Shown here one piece after another: positions 51,301 through 63,387 of a stretch of DNA of 64,000 nucleotides (the first letter of the stretch is position 1; each line of letters starts with the position of its first letter). Origin of the DNA: Erwinia sp. S63 (GTDB lineage: Bacteria > Pseudomonadota > Gammaproteobacteria > Enterobacterales > Enterobacteriaceae); contig NZ_JACVUP010000002.1 of assembly GCF_016625195.1 (NCBI RefSeq), positions 62,001 through 126,000 of the forward strand, read 5' to 3'. The notes beneath the pieces are model-generated. The model was not told the origin of the DNA. It was given only the letters and a program-made list of their open reading frames with translations, and did not search any database. The position numbers and the translations under genes are program-made.

Positions 51301-51806
51301 TGATTACCGGCTTGATCAAAGCTAACATCCCAACCCGTATCGCCTTTACGGTTTCCAGTAAAATTGACTCGCGTACCATTCTTGATCAGGGTGGCGCGGA
51401 ATCGCTGCTGGGGATGGGTGACATGCTTTACATGCCGCCTAACTCCTCCATGCCGGTGCGTGTCCACGGTGCCTTCGTGCGCGATCAGGAAGTACATGCG
51501 GTAGTACAGGACTGGAAAGCGCGTGGACGTCCACAGTACATCGACAGCATAACTGCCGGTGAGGAGAGCGAGAGCGCAGCGGGTGGTCTCGACGGTGATG
51601 AAGAGCTTGATCCGCTGTTTGATCAGGCGGTCTCATTTGTGGTCGAGAAACGTCGCGCCTCCATCTCCGGCGTGCAGCGTCAGTTCCGTATTGGTTACAA
51701 CCGTGCAGCGCGCATCATTGAACAGATGGAAGCGCAGGGTATTGTTTCTGAACCGGGCCATAATGGTAACCGCGAAGTGCTGTCACCGCCGCCGCACGAG
51801 ATGTAA
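48351..51806 (+). CDS. ftsK: DNA translocase FtsK (TTG start)
   Basis: Septal DNA pump that couples chromosome dimer resolution with division. The TTG at 48351 has GGAGAG 5 bases upstream and gives [23 protein letters not shown], matching K-12. The 1151 residues comprise four membrane helices (about 20-205), an acidic then Pro/Gln/Ala-rich linker (about 205-680), and the motor (about 680-1070) with Walker A GTTGSGKS and Walker [13 protein letters not shown]. The gamma winged-helix domain at the C-terminus reads KOPS ([25 protein letters not shown]). The linker is much shorter than in K-12 (1329 residues) and contains an internal repeat. Confidence 0.97.
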   Translation: MSQEYTEDKDVSLQPLSSGRRLLEALLILVALFAIYLMVSLVSFNPSDPSWSQTAWHEPIHNLGGSVGAWLADTLLFIFGVMAYAIPPVIIGLCWITFRQRDRQDYIDYFAVGLRLIGVLALVVTTCGLAALNVDDIWYFASGGVIGSLVSNAMAPWFSSAGGTLTLICVWAAGITLYTGWSWLTIAEKIGSVVMGVLTFASNRSRHDEPWQEEEEYEEEEEHAEHAAPPLRAAQSHDEDDDVLLAKPRKVAEPIAEQLPDDPLLAKASAATAAAIAVTAEAAHQALAVQPPVVDTVAEPDPTYHSADVAAPAAPPPAPEPVIQPTPPLYRFEVPSEPAPSAFSPVDDDEGPRMGNWQDAAQSSASLNTAAAAALGAAAAKTASAYTPVFDVVPERDYNPQVKQGIGPELPRPNKVKLPTRRELASYGIKLPSQRMAEDKAREEAEQQLPEMTATYHEPLQDHEEDAALQEAQLREAFASQQQQRYAETGQHQVEDDEEDLHQAQLANQFAAQQQRYQQPEANEGPVFNLDTSSAFDFSPMKDLVDDSPSEPLFTIAATPEPEAPAQWQQPAAPQQEAPAQWQQPTAPQPQAPAQWQQPAAPQPEAMPSLNEHNSPWSSAESESYAAPAEAPQPVAPAQDSLFHPFLVRHERPLERPSTPLPTLDLLTSPPSEEEPVDMFALEQTARLVEARLADYRVKAEVVGISPGPVITRFELDLAPGVKAARISNLSRDLARSLSAVAVRVVEVIPGKPYVGLELPNKHRQTVYLREVLDCDKFRDNPSPLSVVLGKDISGQPVVADLAKMPHLLVAGTTGSGKSVGVNTMIISMLYKATPEEVRFIMIDPKMLELSVYEGIPHLLTEVVTDMKDAANALRWSVGEMERRYKLMSALGVRNLAGYNEKIEQAAAMGRPIPDPFWKPGDSMDTTPPVLEKLPYIVVLVDEFADLMMAVGKKVEELIARLAQKARAAGIHLVLATQRPSVDVITGLIKANIPTRIAFTVSSKIDSRTILDQGGAESLLGMGDMLYMPPNSSMPVRVHGAFVRDQEVHAVVQDWKARGRPQYIDSITAGEESESAAGGLDGDEELDPLFDQAVSFVVEKRRASISGVQRQFRIGYNRAARIIEQMEAQGIVSEPGHNGNREVLSPPPHEM
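50040..50165 (+). repeat. Three 42-base tandem repeats in the ftsK linker
   Basis: Units begin at 50040, 50082 and 50124 and encode residues 564-605: [28 protein letters not shown] and [15 protein letters not shown]-12 FtsK has a comparable QQPQQPV repeat at this place with a different sequence, so repeat turnover in the linker is usual. Confidence 0.9.
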
Positions 51807-51832
51807 TCTAGCGCACGCCATGACTTACTTCT

Positions 51833-51862
51833 GGGCCAGTTAACACTGGCCCGTTGTTTATC
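51833..51862 (+). terminator. Possible ftsK terminator
   Basis: GGGCCAGT (51833-51840) pairs with ACTGGCCC (51845-51852) around TAAC, followed by GTTGTTTATC. The stem is strong and the U-tract weak. Confidence 0.6.
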
Positions 51863-51981
51863 TGCAGAACGATCCCCATATCGTTGGGAGCTTTCGGCTT
51901 TTTCTTCTGTCGAACAGACAGAGCGGCAACTACGTTTAATGCAGTAAGTGTCGGGAAACCATGAATAAGGAATCGAATCAG

Positions 51982-52593
51982 ATGAAATTACGCGTTATTG
52001 CCTGCGGCCTGCTGGCCGGTATTGTTTCTTCGTCGGTATTGGCGGATGCGTCGAGCGATTTGCAGCAGCGTCTGAACAAAGTGAATAGCTTCCATGCCAG
52101 CTTCAGTCAGAAAGTCACCGATGGCAGCGGCGCGAATGTGCAGGATGGTGAAGGTGAACTGTGGGTTAAGCGCCCAAGCTTGTTCAACTGGCATATGACG
52201 GCACCGGACGAAAGCGTAATTATCTCCGACGGCAAAAACCTGTGGTTCTACAATCCGTTTGTGGAACAGGCCAGCGTCAGCCTGCTGCAGAATGCCACCA
52301 GCAACACCCCCTTTATGTTGATTGCACGTAATCAGCCAAGTGACTGGCAGCAGTACAACATCAAGCAGCAGGGTGACAATTTCGAGCTGACGCCAAAAAG
52401 CAGCGATGGCAACCTTAAGCAATTCACCATTAACGTCTCTGCATCCGGCACCATCAATAAATTCAGTGCGATTGAGCAAGATGGCCAGCACAGTGACTAT
52501 CAGCTGAAAAGCCAGAAAAACGGTGCGATTAGCCCAGATAAGTTCACCTTTACACCGCCAAAAGGGGTAACGGTGGACGATCAACGTCAGTGA
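51982..52593 (+). CDS. lolA: Outer-membrane lipoprotein carrier LolA
   Basis: Periplasmic chaperone that carries lipoproteins from LolCDE to LolB. The ATG at 51982 gives a 203-residue precursor, the K-12 length, with a signal peptide cut after VLA near residue 21. Conserved parts: [30 protein letters not shown], the WHMTAPDE and [10 protein letters not shown] strands, and the end GVTVDDQRQ. An ATG at 51961 would only add seven polar residues before the signal. AAGGA lies 10 bases upstream. rarA starts 7 bases after it. Confidence 0.96.
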   Translation: MKLRVIACGLLAGIVSSSVLADASSDLQQRLNKVNSFHASFSQKVTDGSGANVQDGEGELWVKRPSLFNWHMTAPDESVIISDGKNLWFYNPFVEQASVSLLQNATSNTPFMLIARNQPSDWQQYNIKQQGDNFELTPKSSDGNLKQFTINVSASGTINKFSAIEQDGQHSDYQLKSQKNGAISPDKFTFTPPKGVTVDDQRQ

Positions 52594-52600
52594 GGTCGCG

Positions 52601-53947
52601 GTGAGTAACCTGTCCCTGGATTTCGCCTCTTCAAATGAGTTCCAGCCACTGGCCGCGCGCATGCGGCCAGCCACATTGCAGCAGTACATCGGTCAACAGC
52701 ACTTATTGGCAGCGGGAAAACCGCTGCCTCGTGCGATTGAGGCCGGACATCTGCACTCAATGATTTTGTGGGGGCCGCCAGGAACAGGCAAAACAACGCT
52801 GGCAGAGATCATTGCCCACTATGGCAAAGCAGATGTTGAGCGCATTTCTGCCGTGACGTCAGGTGTGAAAGAGATCCGTGAAGCCATCGAGCGCGCACGG
52901 CAGAATCGTCAACTGGGTCGTCGTACCATTCTGTTTGTGGACGAGGTGCACCGCTTTAACAAAAGCCAGCAGGATGCCTTTCTGCCCCATATTGAAGATG
53001 GCACCATCACCTTCATCGGCGCGACCACCGAAAACCCCTCATTTGAACTCAACTCGGCACTGTTATCCCGTGCGCGCGTCTATTTGCTGAAATCGCTCAC
53101 CACGGAAGATATCGAACAGGTACTCACTCAGGCGATGGAAGATAGTGCGCGGGGGTACGGTAACAGCGACATTTTGCTACCAGAAAACACCCGACGCATG
53201 ATTGCTGAGCTGGTAAACGGCGATGCACGTCGTGCGCTGAATACGCTGGAAATGATGGCGGATATGGCAGAGAGCAACGCGCAAGGTCAGCGTGAACTGA
53301 CGCCTCAGCTGTTAAATGAAGTTTCCGGCGAAAGAGCGGCGCGCTTTGATAACAAAGGCGACCGTTTTTACGATCTGATTTCGGCGTTGCATAAATCCGT
53401 GCGCGGTTCAGCACCGGATGCCGCCCTCTATTGGTATGCCCGCATTATTACGGCTGGCGGCGACCCGTTATATGTTGCACGCCGTTTACTGGCGATTGCT
53501 TCGGAAGATGTGGGCAATGCCGATCCGCGTGGCATGCAGGTCGCTATCTCGGCGTGGGATTGTTTCACTCGCGTCGGACCTGCAGAAGGTGAGCGCGCCA
53601 TTGCACAGGCGATCGTTTATCTGGCCTGCGCACCAAAAAGTAATGCGGTTTATACGGCGTTCAAGGCGGCCATGCGCGATGCACGAGAATTCCCGGATTA
53701 TGATGTACCAGAACACCTGCGCAATGCGCCCACCAAATTGATGAAAGAAATGGGCTTGGGCAAAGAGTATCGCTATGCGCATGACGAACCCAATGCCTAT
53801 GCGGCTGGAGAGGTGTTCTTCCCACCTGAAATGGCGCAAACGCGCTACTATCAACCCACCAATCGGGGGCTTGAGGGGAAAATAGGCGAAAAACTCGCCT
53901 GGTTGGCTGAACAGGATCAAAATAGCCCGATAAAACGCTACCGCTGA
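52601..53947 (+). CDS. rarA: Replication-associated recombination AAA+ ATPase RarA (GTG start)
   Basis: Clamp-loader-like AAA+ ATPase (MgsA) that acts at stalled replication forks and binds SSB. It has 448 residues; the GTG at 52601 gives M-SNLSLDF as in K-12, with GAGGTCGC upstream. Walker A is GPPGTGKTT (near residue 56), Walker [11 protein letters not shown], sensor 1 [18 protein letters not shown], and the C-terminal MgsA domain follows (about 290-448, ending [12 protein letters not shown]). It is probably co-transcribed with lolA. Confidence 0.96.
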   Translation: MSNLSLDFASSNEFQPLAARMRPATLQQYIGQQHLLAAGKPLPRAIEAGHLHSMILWGPPGTGKTTLAEIIAHYGKADVERISAVTSGVKEIREAIERARQNRQLGRRTILFVDEVHRFNKSQQDAFLPHIEDGTITFIGATTENPSFELNSALLSRARVYLLKSLTTEDIEQVLTQAMEDSARGYGNSDILLPENTRRMIAELVNGDARRALNTLEMMADMAESNAQGQRELTPQLLNEVSGERAARFDNKGDRFYDLISALHKSVRGSAPDAALYWYARIITAGGDPLYVARRLLAIASEDVGNADPRGMQVAISAWDCFTRVGPAEGERAIAQAIVYLACAPKSNAVYTAFKAAMRDAREFPDYDVPEHLRNAPTKLMKEMGLGKEYRYAHDEPNAYAAGEVFFPPEMAQTRYYQPTNRGLEGKIGEKLAWLAEQDQNSPIKRYR

Positions 53948-54028
53948 TAAACGCCTTACGGTAAGGTGAGCAAGTATTTCAATGCATTCCAGTGGGATGC
54001 ATCCCTTCATTCGTTCAACCAACCTTAA

Positions 54029-55336
<1,308 letters not shown>

Positions 55337-55648
55337 TCTCTGGTTTCCGACAATAAAACCCGGCAATGCCGGGTTTTTTATTTTCAGGATCGAGCGATTA
55401 TTTTTTAGTAAGAATTAATCAGAAATAAACGTTATCGTCAGCAGACTCCCTCAAAACACTAAAATCCATAAATTCATGAAGATAGCGATGAGTTATGGTG
55501 ATGATATATCTCCTCTAAGCTGCTGAAGATAAAAATAATAAATTGTTCAGCAGCAAATTGTGCTGTGGTGATTTTTTGCCCGTTGACTTTAAAATAGCGA
55601 ATGGCAAACTGCGCGCAATTATCTCCATTTCTTTGGTTTTTAATCCCT
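55337..55648. other. serS-ycaD intergenic region
   Basis: It contains the serS terminator at its left end, then about 250 A+T-rich bases with no recognisable gene. It presumably holds the ycaD promoter. Confidence 0.4.
55355..55381 (+). terminator. serS terminator
   Basis: AAAACCCGGC (55355-55364) pairs with GCCGGGTTTT (55368-55377) around AAT and runs into TTA. Confidence 0.9.
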
Positions 55649-56800
55649 ATGTCTACCTGGTCGCGCCCCGTCGTGTTGCTGCTCTGCGGCTTAATGCTCA
55701 TGACGGTGTCTATTGCTGTGCTCAATACGCTGGTACCGCTTTGGCTTACTCACGATCAACTGCCGACATGGCAGGTGGGTATGGCCAGCTCAGCCTATTA
55801 CACCGGGAATCTGCTGGGGACATTGCTGGCGGGCTGGTTAATCAACCGCTATGGCTTTAATCGCTGTTTCTATCTGGCCAGCGCCCTGTTTGCCGTCGCA
55901 ACCATGGGAATGATGTTGTTAGAAGGCTTCTACAGCTGGACTGCACTGCGTTTTGTCGCGGGTGTCGGCTGTGCGCTGATCTGGGTGGTAGTGGAGAGTG
56001 CGTTGCTGTGCAGCGGTACCGTGCGTAATCGCGGTCAACTGTTGGCTGCTTATATGATCATCTACTATCTCGGCACGGTAGCGGGTCAGTTGCTGGTGAG
56101 TCGCGTTTCGACTGAGCTCCTGCATGTGATCCCATGGGTTACCGCGCTGATCGTCTGTGCCGTGCTGCCGGTGGTCTTCCTGCGTGTTAATGCCAGCTCC
56201 GCGACTGAAGAGGCTTCTACCGGTCGCATCTGGACCATGTTGCGCCGTCGCAGCTCGCGTCTGGGCATTAACGGCTGCATTATTTCCGGTATTGTATTGG
56301 GCTCACTGTATGGTCTGATGCCGCTATATCTGTCCCATCGGGGAATGAGTGATGCTAACGTCGGTTACTGGATGGCGTTGCTGGTGAGTTCAGGCATCGT
56401 CGGTCAATGGCCGGTGGGACGTCTTGCCGACCGCTTTGGCCGTCTGATGGTGTTGCGCGTTCAGGTGTTTGTGGTGATTTTAGGGGCGATTGCCATGTTG
56501 GGCGATACTGCCATGGCGCCTGCACTGTTTGTTCTGGGTCTGGCTGGTTTCACGCTGTATCCGGTGGCGATGTCCTGGGCTTGTGAAACCGTTGCTCATC
56601 ATGAACTGGTTGCGATGAATCAGGCGCTGCTATTCAGCTACACCATTGGCAGTCTGGTCGGGCCGGGCATGACATCAATGCTGATGCAGAATTACTCTGA
56701 CCGTTTGCTGTTTGTGATGATTGCGGCCGTCGCGTTAGTGTATCTGGTGATGCTGCTGCGTAAGGCCGATCAGCACGCCACGCCAATTGCACACGCTTAA
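55649..56800 (+). CDS. ycaD: MFS transporter YcaD
   Basis: Major-facilitator protein of 383 residues with twelve predicted helices. It is recognised by the close match to Yca[78 protein letters not shown] and [14 protein letters not shown]. The last one is the MFS loop motif. The substrate is unknown. The ATG at 55649 matches the K-12 start MSTYTQPVMLLLSG; the ribosome binding site is poor. It converges with pflA. Confidence 0.92.
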   Translation: MSTWSRPVVLLLCGLMLMTVSIAVLNTLVPLWLTHDQLPTWQVGMASSAYYTGNLLGTLLAGWLINRYGFNRCFYLASALFAVATMGMMLLEGFYSWTALRFVAGVGCALIWVVVESALLCSGTVRNRGQLLAAYMIIYYLGTVAGQLLVSRVSTELLHVIPWVTALIVCAVLPVVFLRVNASSATEEASTGRIWTMLRRRSSRLGINGCIISGIVLGSLYGLMPLYLSHRGMSDANVGYWMALLVSSGIVGQWPVGRLADRFGRLMVLRVQVFVVILGAIAMLGDTAMAPALFVLGLAGFTLYPVAMSWACETVAHHELVAMNQALLFSYTIGSLVGPGMTSMLMQNYSDRLLFVMIAAVALVYLVMLLRKADQHATPIAHA

Positions 56801-56820
56801 TATCTGATTGCGTGAATAAT

Positions 56821-56846
56821 AAAGGGAGCGACATGCTCCCTTTTTT
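56821..56846. terminator. Terminator between ycaD and pflA
   Basis: AAAGGGAGC (56821-56829) pairs with GCTCCCTTT (56835-56843) around a 5-base loop, followed by TTT. The A-run before it lets it serve pflA as well. Confidence 0.88.
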
Positions 56847-56847
56847 G

Positions 56848-57588
56848 TCAGTACATCACTTCGTGACCATAACCCGCCAGGATATTTTTGACCCTTTCCA
56901 TGGTCTCTTTGCTGGGTGGTTTAACGCCATCCAGTTTGTACTCTTCACCCATGGCAATCCATTTGTGCTTGCCCAGTTCATGGTAGGGCAGTAACTCAAT
57001 CTTCTCGACGTTCTCCATATCCTTCGTAAATTCGCCGAGGCGATGGGCAGAGTCATCATCATCGGAATAGCCGGGCACCACGACAAAGCGAATCCAGGTA
57101 CGTTTGCCTTTCTTCTGCAGATAGCGTGCGAAATCGAGGGTGCGATGATTGGAGACGCCAACCAGAATCTGGTGCACATCATCATTAATTTGTTTCAGAT
57201 CGAGCATCACCAAATCGGTGGCATCCAGCAGTTCATCGATCACCGGATCGTAACGACGAACAAAACCGTTGGTATCCAGACAGGTATGAATGCCCTCCGC
57301 TTTGCAGGCACGGAACCAATCGTGTACAAACTCGGCCTGTAAGATCGCTTCCCCTCCTGATGCTGTCACACCGCCGCCAGAGGCATTCATAAAGTGGCGA
57401 TATGACAGCGCATCCTTCATTAAATCTTCAACCGTAACTTCTTTACCTCCGTGGGTGTCCCAGGTGTCGCGGTTATGGCAGTAGAGGCAGCGCATCAGGC
57501 AGCCCTGAAAGAAGGTGATAAAACGGATGCCGGGACCGTCAACGGTGCCGCAGGATTCGAATGAGTGGATACGACCGATGGTTGACAT
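56848..57588 (-). CDS. pflA: Pyruvate formate-lyase activating enzyme PflA
   Basis: Radical-SAM enzyme of 246 residues that makes the glycyl radical on PflB. The 4Fe-4S cysteines are C30, C34 and C37 in [11 protein letters not shown] and peptide contacts include [22 protein letters not shown] and [17 protein letters not shown] precedes the ATG. It lies 159 bases downstream of pflB, beyond a terminator. Confidence 0.97.
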   Translation of the reverse strand: MSTIGRIHSFESCGTVDGPGIRFITFFQGCLMRCLYCHNRDTWDTHGGKEVTVEDLMKDALSYRHFMNASGGGVTASGGEAILQAEFVHDWFRACKAEGIHTCLDTNGFVRRYDPVIDELLDATDLVMLDLKQINDDVHQILVGVSNHRTLDFARYLQKKGKRTWIRFVVVPGYSDDDDSAHRLGEFTKDMENVEKIELLPYHELGKHKWIAMGEEYKLDGVKPPSKETMERVKNILAGYGHEVMY

Positions 57589-57660
57589 TGCGATGTATTC
57601 TCCGGGTTAGCCTTAACAACAGGCGGCACAATCTGTGCTGTGCTCTTGGATTAAAGTCGA

Positions 57661-57732
57661 TTTTGCCAGGCTGCCAGCGAAAGCAAACTGGCAAAACAGA
57701 CTTGTGGAGAAAAGGCTCCCGCAGGAGCCTTT
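57661..57732 (-). terminator. pflB terminator plus a second inverted repeat
   Basis: On the minus strand, AAAGGCTCC pairs with GGAGCCTTT (57724-57732 with 57711-57719) around a 4-base loop, followed by TCTCC; the U-tract is short. A second perfect 9-base inverted repeat, TTTTGCCAG (57661-57669) with CTGGCAAAA (57688-57696), follows it towards pflA. Confidence 0.75.
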
Positions 57733-57747
57733 ACATTTCAGGGAAGA

Positions 57748-60030
57748 TTACAGGGACTGAGTGAAAGTACGGGTAATCACATCCTGTTGCTGCTCTTTGG
57801 TCAGCGAGTTGAAGCGCACAGCATAACCGGAAACGCGAATGGTTAACTGAGGATATTTCTCAGGGTGTTCCATCGCATCCAGCAGCATCTCACGATTCAT
57901 CACGTTGACGTTCAGGTGCTGGCCGCCCTCGATATTGGCTTCATGGTGGAAGTAACCATCCATCAGGCCCGCAAGGTTGGTTTTACGCACGTTATCATCT
58001 TTACCCAGTGCATTTGGCACGATAGAGAAGGTGTAAGAGATACCATCTTTCGCGTAAGCAAACGGCAGTTTGGCAACCGAGGTCAGTGAGGCAACGGCAC
58101 CTTTCTGATCGCGACCGTGCATAGGGTTAGCACCTGGGCCAAACGGCGCACCGGCACGACGACCGTCAGGGGTATTACCGGTTTTCTTACCGTACACCAC
58201 GTTAGAGGTGATGGTCAGTACAGACTGGGTGGCCACCGCGTTGCGGTAAGTTTGCAGTTTCTGAATTTTCTTCATGAAACGTTCAACCAGGTCGCACGCC
58301 ATGTCATCAACGCGAGAGTCGTTGTTACCGAACTGCGGATATTCACCTTCGATTTCAAAATCAATCGCCAGGCCATCTGCATCACGTACGGTTTTCACTT
58401 TGGCGTATTTGATAGCTGAGAGGGAATCCGCCGCCACTGACAAGCCTGCGATACCACAAGCCATGGTGCGATAGACATCACGGTCATGCAGCGCCATCAG
58501 CGAGGCTTCGTAGCTGTACTTGTCGTGCATGTAATGGATGATGTTCAGAGAGGTGACATACTGTTTTGCCAGCCAATCCATAAAGTGATCCATGCTGGCC
58601 ATCACGGTGTCAAAATCCAGAATCTCATCAGTAATTGGCGCTTCTTTCGGGCCAACCTGCATTTTCAGTTTTTCGTCCACGCCACCGTTGATTGCGTACA
58701 GCAGAGTTTTCGCCAGGTTGGCGCGTGCGCCAAAGAACTGCATCTGTTTGCCGACAATCATTGGGCTGACACAGCAGGCAATCGCGTAGTCATCATTATC
58801 AAAGTCAGGGCGCATCAGGTCATCATTCTCATACTGCAATGAAGACGTATCGATGGAGACTTTGGCCGCATACTTTTTAAAGTTAACCGGCAGTTTTTCT
58901 GACCACAGAATGGTCATGTTGGGTTCCGGTGACGGGCCCATGGTGTATAAGGTATTCAGGAAGCGGAAGGTACTTTTAGTGACTAAAGTACGGCCATCGA
59001 CACCCATACCGGCCAGAGACTCGGTTGCCCAGATTGGGTCACCAGAGAACAGTTCGTCATATTCTGGGGTACGCAGGAAACGCACCATACGCAGTTTCAT
59101 CACCAGGTGGTCGATTAACTCTTGCGCACCTTCTTCAGTCAGTTTGCCAGCTTTGATATCACGGTCGAGATAGACATCAAGGAAGGTGGATACGCGACCA
59201 AATGACATCGCTGCGCCGTTCTGGGATTTCACAGCGGCCAGATAGCCGTAATAGGTCCACTGCACAGCTTCTTGCGCGGTGGTGGCTGGCAGAGAAATGT
59301 CAGAGCCATATTTGGCTGCCATTTCTTTGATCTGGCCAAGCGCACGATGTTGCTCAGAGATTTCCTCGCGCAGGCGGATGGTGGCTTCAAGATTGACACC
59401 ATTTTCCATATCGCTTTGCAGTGAATTGAACTGCGCCACTTTGTCTTTCATCAGAAAATCGATGCCGTATAGCGCAACGCGGCGGTAGTCACCAATGATA
59501 CGACCACGACCATAAGCATCTGGCAGACCGGTTAAGACACCAGACTTACGGCAGCGCAAAATATCAGGGGTATAGACATCGAATACGCCCTGGTTATGGG
59601 TTTTACGATAGTCGGTGAAGACTTTTTTCAGGGCAGGGTCAAGTTCACGGCCATAAACCTTACAAGAACCTTCAACCATTTTGATGCCGCCAAACGGAAT
59701 GATGGCGCGTTTCAGCGGAGCCTCAGTCTGCAGACCTACAATGGTCTCCAGCGACTTATTGATGTAACCCGCATCGTGTGAGGTGATGGTAGAAGCCAGG
59801 TCGGTATCGAAGTCAACCGGTGCATGAGTGCGGTTCTCAATCTTGATACCTTCCAGCACGCTGTCCCACAGTTTAGTGGTGGCTGGCGTTGCGCCCGCGA
59901 GGAAAGATTCGTCACCTTCATACGGGGTGTAGTTTTTCTGGATAAAGTCACGCACGTTGACACTGTTCTGCCAATCGCCGGCGCTAAATCCTTCCCAGGC
60001 TGACGCCATTTTTTCGTTAAGTTCGGACAT
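57748..60030 (-). CDS. pflB: Pyruvate formate-lyase (formate acetyltransferase) PflB
   Basis: Glycyl-radical enzyme that converts pyruvate and CoA to acetyl-CoA and formate under anaerobic conditions, 760 residues as in K-12. The catalytic pair is C419-C420 in [11 protein letters not shown]. The radical glycine is G735 in RVSGYAVRF near the C-terminus. The rest is nearly identical to K-12. It follows focA after 67 bases in the focA-pflB operon. PflA, needed for activation, is encoded just downstream. Confidence 0.98.
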   Translation of the reverse strand: MSELNEKMASAWEGFSAGDWQNSVNVRDFIQKNYTPYEGDESFLAGATPATTKLWDSVLEGIKIENRTHAPVDFDTDLASTITSHDAGYINKSLETIVGLQTEAPLKRAIIPFGGIKMVEGSCKVYGRELDPALKKVFTDYRKTHNQGVFDVYTPDILRCRKSGVLTGLPDAYGRGRIIGDYRRVALYGIDFLMKDKVAQFNSLQSDMENGVNLEATIRLREEISEQHRALGQIKEMAAKYGSDISLPATTAQEAVQWTYYGYLAAVKSQNGAAMSFGRVSTFLDVYLDRDIKAGKLTEEGAQELIDHLVMKLRMVRFLRTPEYDELFSGDPIWATESLAGMGVDGRTLVTKSTFRFLNTLYTMGPSPEPNMTILWSEKLPVNFKKYAAKVSIDTSSLQYENDDLMRPDFDNDDYAIACCVSPMIVGKQMQFFGARANLAKTLLYAINGGVDEKLKMQVGPKEAPITDEILDFDTVMASMDHFMDWLAKQYVTSLNIIHYMHDKYSYEASLMALHDRDVYRTMACGIAGLSVAADSLSAIKYAKVKTVRDADGLAIDFEIEGEYPQFGNNDSRVDDMACDLVERFMKKIQKLQTYRNAVATQSVLTITSNVVYGKKTGNTPDGRRAGAPFGPGANPMHGRDQKGAVASLTSVAKLPFAYAKDGISYTFSIVPNALGKDDNVRKTNLAGLMDGYFHHEANIEGGQHLNVNVMNREMLLDAMEHPEKYPQLTIRVSGYAVRFNSLTKEQQQDVITRTFTQSL

Positions 60031-60097
60031 GATATACCTGCCTTATTTAGGGAGACTCTGACGATGACGTGCCCTTGAGCACGCCCGTAGCAATTTC

Positions 60098-60958
60098 TTA
60101 GTGCACCGGCTCATCACCGCGAAGATAGATGACCCAGTAGGTCAAACCGACCAACAATCCGCCGCCGATAATGTTGCCGATTGTCACTGGAATGAGGTTG
60201 TTAACAATAAAGTCGCCAACGCTGAGAGAAGGGAACTGTGCGGCGCTGGAGCCGGCCATTTGCCAGAATTCCGGGCTGGCAAAGTCACGAATGACGATGG
60301 CCATAGGAACCAAAAACATGTTGGCGATGCTGTGCTCAAAACCGCTGGCGACGAACATCCCGACGGGCAAAATCATGGCGAACATTTTGTCGAACAGGCT
60401 GCGGCCGGAGTAACTCATCCATACCGCCAGACAAACCATTAAGTTAGCGAGTATGCCGAGGCTGACTGCCTCGATGAAAGTGTGATGCATTTTATGGTCG
60501 GCTGTTTGCAGGACATTTAATCCCCACGCGCCATTGGCGACCATATGTTCACCCGCCAGCCAGATCAGTGCGACAAAGAACAGTGCACCAAACAAATTGC
60601 CGATATAAACGTATAGCCAGTGACGGCCCAGTTGCATCCAGCTGATGCGTCCACTGGCCTTCGCCACCACAATCAATACTGTTGAGGTGAACAGGTCAGC
60701 GCCACATACCACAACCAGCATCAAACCCAGTGAGAAGCAAATACCGCCAATCAGTTTCGCGATACCGTAGGGCATCGCGCCACTACCGGTGGTGGCGGTA
60801 ATGTAGAAAACAAATGCGATAGAAATAAATACGCCAGCAGTAATGGCTAAGAAGAAGGTGGTTAAAGGATGTTTAGTGGCTTTATAGACGCCGGCATCTT
60901 CAGCAACTTTCGCCATGGCCGCGGGTAATAATGCATTAAAAGGGTTGTCAGCTTTCAC
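60098..60958 (-). CDS. focA: Formate channel FocA
   Basis: Pentameric formate/nitrite transporter-family channel, 286 residues with six membrane helices. The key pore residues T91 and H209 are present, in FTSTVLIV and GFEHSIANMF. The N-terminal helix that interacts with PflB is kept (MKADNPFNALLPAAM). It is the first gene of focA-pflB; CAGGAGAGC precedes the ATG. Upstream lies an FNR-like site. Confidence 0.97.
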   Translation of the reverse strand: MKADNPFNALLPAAMAKVAEDAGVYKATKHPLTTFFLAITAGVFISIAFVFYITATTGSGAMPYGIAKLIGGICFSLGLMLVVVCGADLFTSTVLIVVAKASGRISWMQLGRHWLYVYIGNLFGALFFVALIWLAGEHMVANGAWGLNVLQTADHKMHHTFIEAVSLGILANLMVCLAVWMSYSGRSLFDKMFAMILPVGMFVASGFEHSIANMFLVPMAIVIRDFASPEFWQMAGSSAAQFPSLSVGDFIVNNLIPVTIGNIIGGGLLVGLTYWVIYLRGDEPVH

Positions 60959-61238
60959 ACTAACGCTCTCCTGAAATTGTCTGTAAAGATACTAACAAAG
61001 GAGTATAGGTCAGGAATTGATGTGGATCATAAATGGCGGGAAGGTACGGGTTAAGCGAGGCGTTAAGGTTAGTGATTGTTGATCAACTTATTGAATTTAA
61101 AGATATAAATATTTTTTAAATTATACAAAATAAGTTTAATGAGTGGTCTTTTGAAGTGAATGAATGTTAATTCATTTTAACCAATGAAACTGAATTGTTA
61201 ATTATCAATATTCAATGTTGAATATGACAATTTGAAGC
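60959..61238 (-). promoter_or_regulatory. focA-pflB control region
   Basis: This A+T-rich stretch carries likely anaerobic control sites. TTGATGTGGATCAT (61017-61030) matches the FNR consensus TTGATNNNNATCAA at 9 of 10 defined positions. ArcA-like GTTAA repeats occur at 61166-61180 and 61197-61206. An 18-base perfect palindrome, ATATTCAATGTTGAATAT, lies at 61208-61225. FNR and ArcA control of pfl is established in K-12; the sites here are inferred by pattern. Confidence 0.65.
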
Positions 61239-61274
61239 AAAAAAAATGGCACCGGGATTAATCAGTGCCATTTT
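61239..61274 (-). terminator. ycaO terminator
   Basis: On the minus strand, AAAATGGCAC (61265-61274) pairs with GTGCCATTTT (61243-61252) around 12 bases and runs into TTTT. Confidence 0.85.
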
Positions 61275-61313
61275 CAACGTCAGCAAAAATATCGCGCTAA
61301 GCGTTCGTGAATA

Positions 61314-63074
61314 TTACTTTGACCAGTAGTTACGTTTTGCTGCCTGCAGTTTTTCGTAGGCGGCCAGCAGGGCCTGATGAGCCGGGAAGGCTTTCAGATC
61401 CAAGTCTACCGCTTGCAGGCCGTAGAATGGTGCTTCACCACTGATCGCTGCAGAAGCGGCATCAACGGCGGCTTCGCCATACATCCGCACGAAAGCACGA
61501 TGATATTGCAGCGGGTCGCGTTCGTCTTCCATGGCCAGCAACAGCAGAGTTTGCAGGCAACGGTAATAGTTAGCGCGTTCGGCGCTGAAGATTGACTGGT
61601 TGAACTCCATGGTCCACTCCGTCCAGATCAGAGCCTGATCCAAATCTCCGCCCGCCAATGCCAGCATGGCTTTTAGCTCGCCAATACGCAGGGTATACCA
61701 GCCATTGTCTTTACCTGAAGCCAGACCTAACAGCTCACGAACGCGAGTGAAGTCGTCATGACCTTCTTCATCCAACTGCTCAATAAGGTTCAGATACGCT
61801 TCCGGTTCCCACTCACTGTCTGGCAGTGCCAGCAGCGTTTCACGCAGCGGTGCGCCCATGCTGTTGTTGGCCAACAGCAGGTCTTCTGCTGGATAAATAT
61901 CTGACATACCAGGCACGATGATACGGCAAGCGTAAACGCTCAGATGTTCATAATCCGCGATGTAAACTTCCTGATCTTCCGCGCGGAAGATGGCCATCAG
62001 CGTATCAAACTCTTCGTGCGTGCTGCCTGAGAAGCTCCAGTCGACGAAAGGATAATCCGCATCGTCTTTGAACATGTCCCAGGAGATTAAACCACTGGAA
62101 TCGATAAAGTGGGTTTCCAGGTTGGCGTGTTCAGCCACTTCTTCATCATCGAAGGTCGGTGGGGTGAAGACATCCAGATCTTTCAGACCACGGCCCTGAA
62201 GAAGCTCAGTAACGGTACGTTCAAGTGCTACGCCAAAGTCCGGATGCGCACCGAATGAAGCGAAGCAGGTGCCGTTGGCCGGGTTGAACAACACTACGCA
62301 GATAACCGGATACTTGCCGCCCAGTGAAGCATCGTAAGAGAAGATTGGGAACCCTTCGGCTTCCAGACGTTCAATCGCCTCAATCACGCCCGGATAACGC
62401 TGCATCACTTCTGCAGGAATTTCTGGCAGGCTAATTGACTCAGCGATAATGCGGTTTTTAATGTGGCGCTCAAAAACTTCAGACAGCCCCTGAACACGCG
62501 CTTCGTTCGCGGTATTACCGGCAGACATGCCGTTAGAAACATACAGGTTGCCGATGATGTTCATCGGAATGTAGACCGTTTGCTGGTCAGACTGACGGGT
62601 AAATGGCAGGCCGCAGATGCCACGATCAGCATTACCTGACTGCAGGTCAATCAAATCAGAGGCGTTTAGGCTGTCTTCAGGATCGTAAAACTTCTGCAGA
62701 CGCGCATCCAGAATGCCTGCTGGCAAGCTGTTATCGTCGGTCAGTGGGAACCACTTCTCATTCGGGTAGTGAACGAAATCGCCGTTAGCGATGGACTGAC
62801 CCAGCCAGAAATCGGCGAAGAAGTAGTTGGTTGAGAGACGCTCAAAATATTCGCCTAACGCGGAAGCCAGTGCCGCTTTCTTACTGGCACCTTTACCATT
62901 GGTAAAGCACAGCGGGCAGTCACGATCGCGGATGTGCACAGACCAGACGTGTGGAACCGGGTTCAGCCAGGAGGCTTCTTCAATATTGAAGCCCAGGTCT
63001 TGCAGTTTCTGCTGGAAGCGTGCGATGGAGTCTTCCAGTGCGGCGTCTTTTCCTGGAATAAACGTTTGCGTCAT
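61314..63074 (-). CDS. ycaO: YcaO protein, S12 methylthiolation accessory factor
   Basis: Protein of 586 residues, the K-12 length. The YcaO ATP-binding domain occupies about residues 50-400; its ATP/Mg contacts include the acidic residues in ALGEYFERLSTNYF, in NEARVQGLSEVFERH, and further on around GVALERTVTELLQG. The C-terminal third (about 410-586) is the helical tetratricopeptide-like part of the non-azoline group. K-12 YcaO has been reported to help RimO modify ribosomal protein S12; how it does so is unknown. ycaP, between ycaO and serC in K-12, is absent. Confidence 0.93.
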   Translation of the reverse strand: MTQTFIPGKDAALEDSIARFQQKLQDLGFNIEEASWLNPVPHVWSVHIRDRDCPLCFTNGKGASKKAALASALGEYFERLSTNYFFADFWLGQSIANGDFVHYPNEKWFPLTDDNSLPAGILDARLQKFYDPEDSLNASDLIDLQSGNADRGICGLPFTRQSDQQTVYIPMNIIGNLYVSNGMSAGNTANEARVQGLSEVFERHIKNRIIAESISLPEIPAEVMQRYPGVIEAIERLEAEGFPIFSYDASLGGKYPVICVVLFNPANGTCFASFGAHPDFGVALERTVTELLQGRGLKDLDVFTPPTFDDEEVAEHANLETHFIDSSGLISWDMFKDDADYPFVDWSFSGSTHEEFDTLMAIFRAEDQEVYIADYEHLSVYACRIIVPGMSDIYPAEDLLLANNSMGAPLRETLLALPDSEWEPEAYLNLIEQLDEEGHDDFTRVRELLGLASGKDNGWYTLRIGELKAMLALAGGDLDQALIWTEWTMEFNQSIFSAERANYYRCLQTLLLLAMEDERDPLQYHRAFVRMYGEAAVDAASAAISGEAPFYGLQAVDLDLKAFPAHQALLAAYEKLQAAKRNYWSK

Positions 63075-63387
63075 GTTGGCGCTCTCTCAAGTCGATGGGG
63101 TGGGCGTAAAGCGCGCAATGATACGGGTTTTGCGCCTGCTTCGCTATTCAGTGGTCTAAATTTATCGCGGTATTGTCACGGCTATTTCATCGGTTGGCAG
63201 CATTCTGATTTTACTTCAGGAAACGCCCTCACAAAATTCCGTTGCTTATTGCATTTATGACATAAGCTGCGGTGGAGCCTGCTCTGGAAATGTGATCGCT
63301 ATCGGATTAATGATTGCAGCCATTCGGAGGCAATGATAAAACCGATACGGTATTCATAACCGTTCGATATGACAGTGGTGAGGGGAA
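63075..63387. promoter_or_regulatory. Divergent ycaO-serC region
   Basis: This 313-base stretch has no recognisable gene. It must hold both promoters; K-12 serC-aroA responds to Lrp and CRP, but I could not identify sites with confidence. Confidence 0.35.

Noticed and set aside
55474..55725. 83-codon minus-strand frame between serS and ycaD
   Set aside because: It overlaps the start of ycaD and lacks family features or a ribosome binding site.
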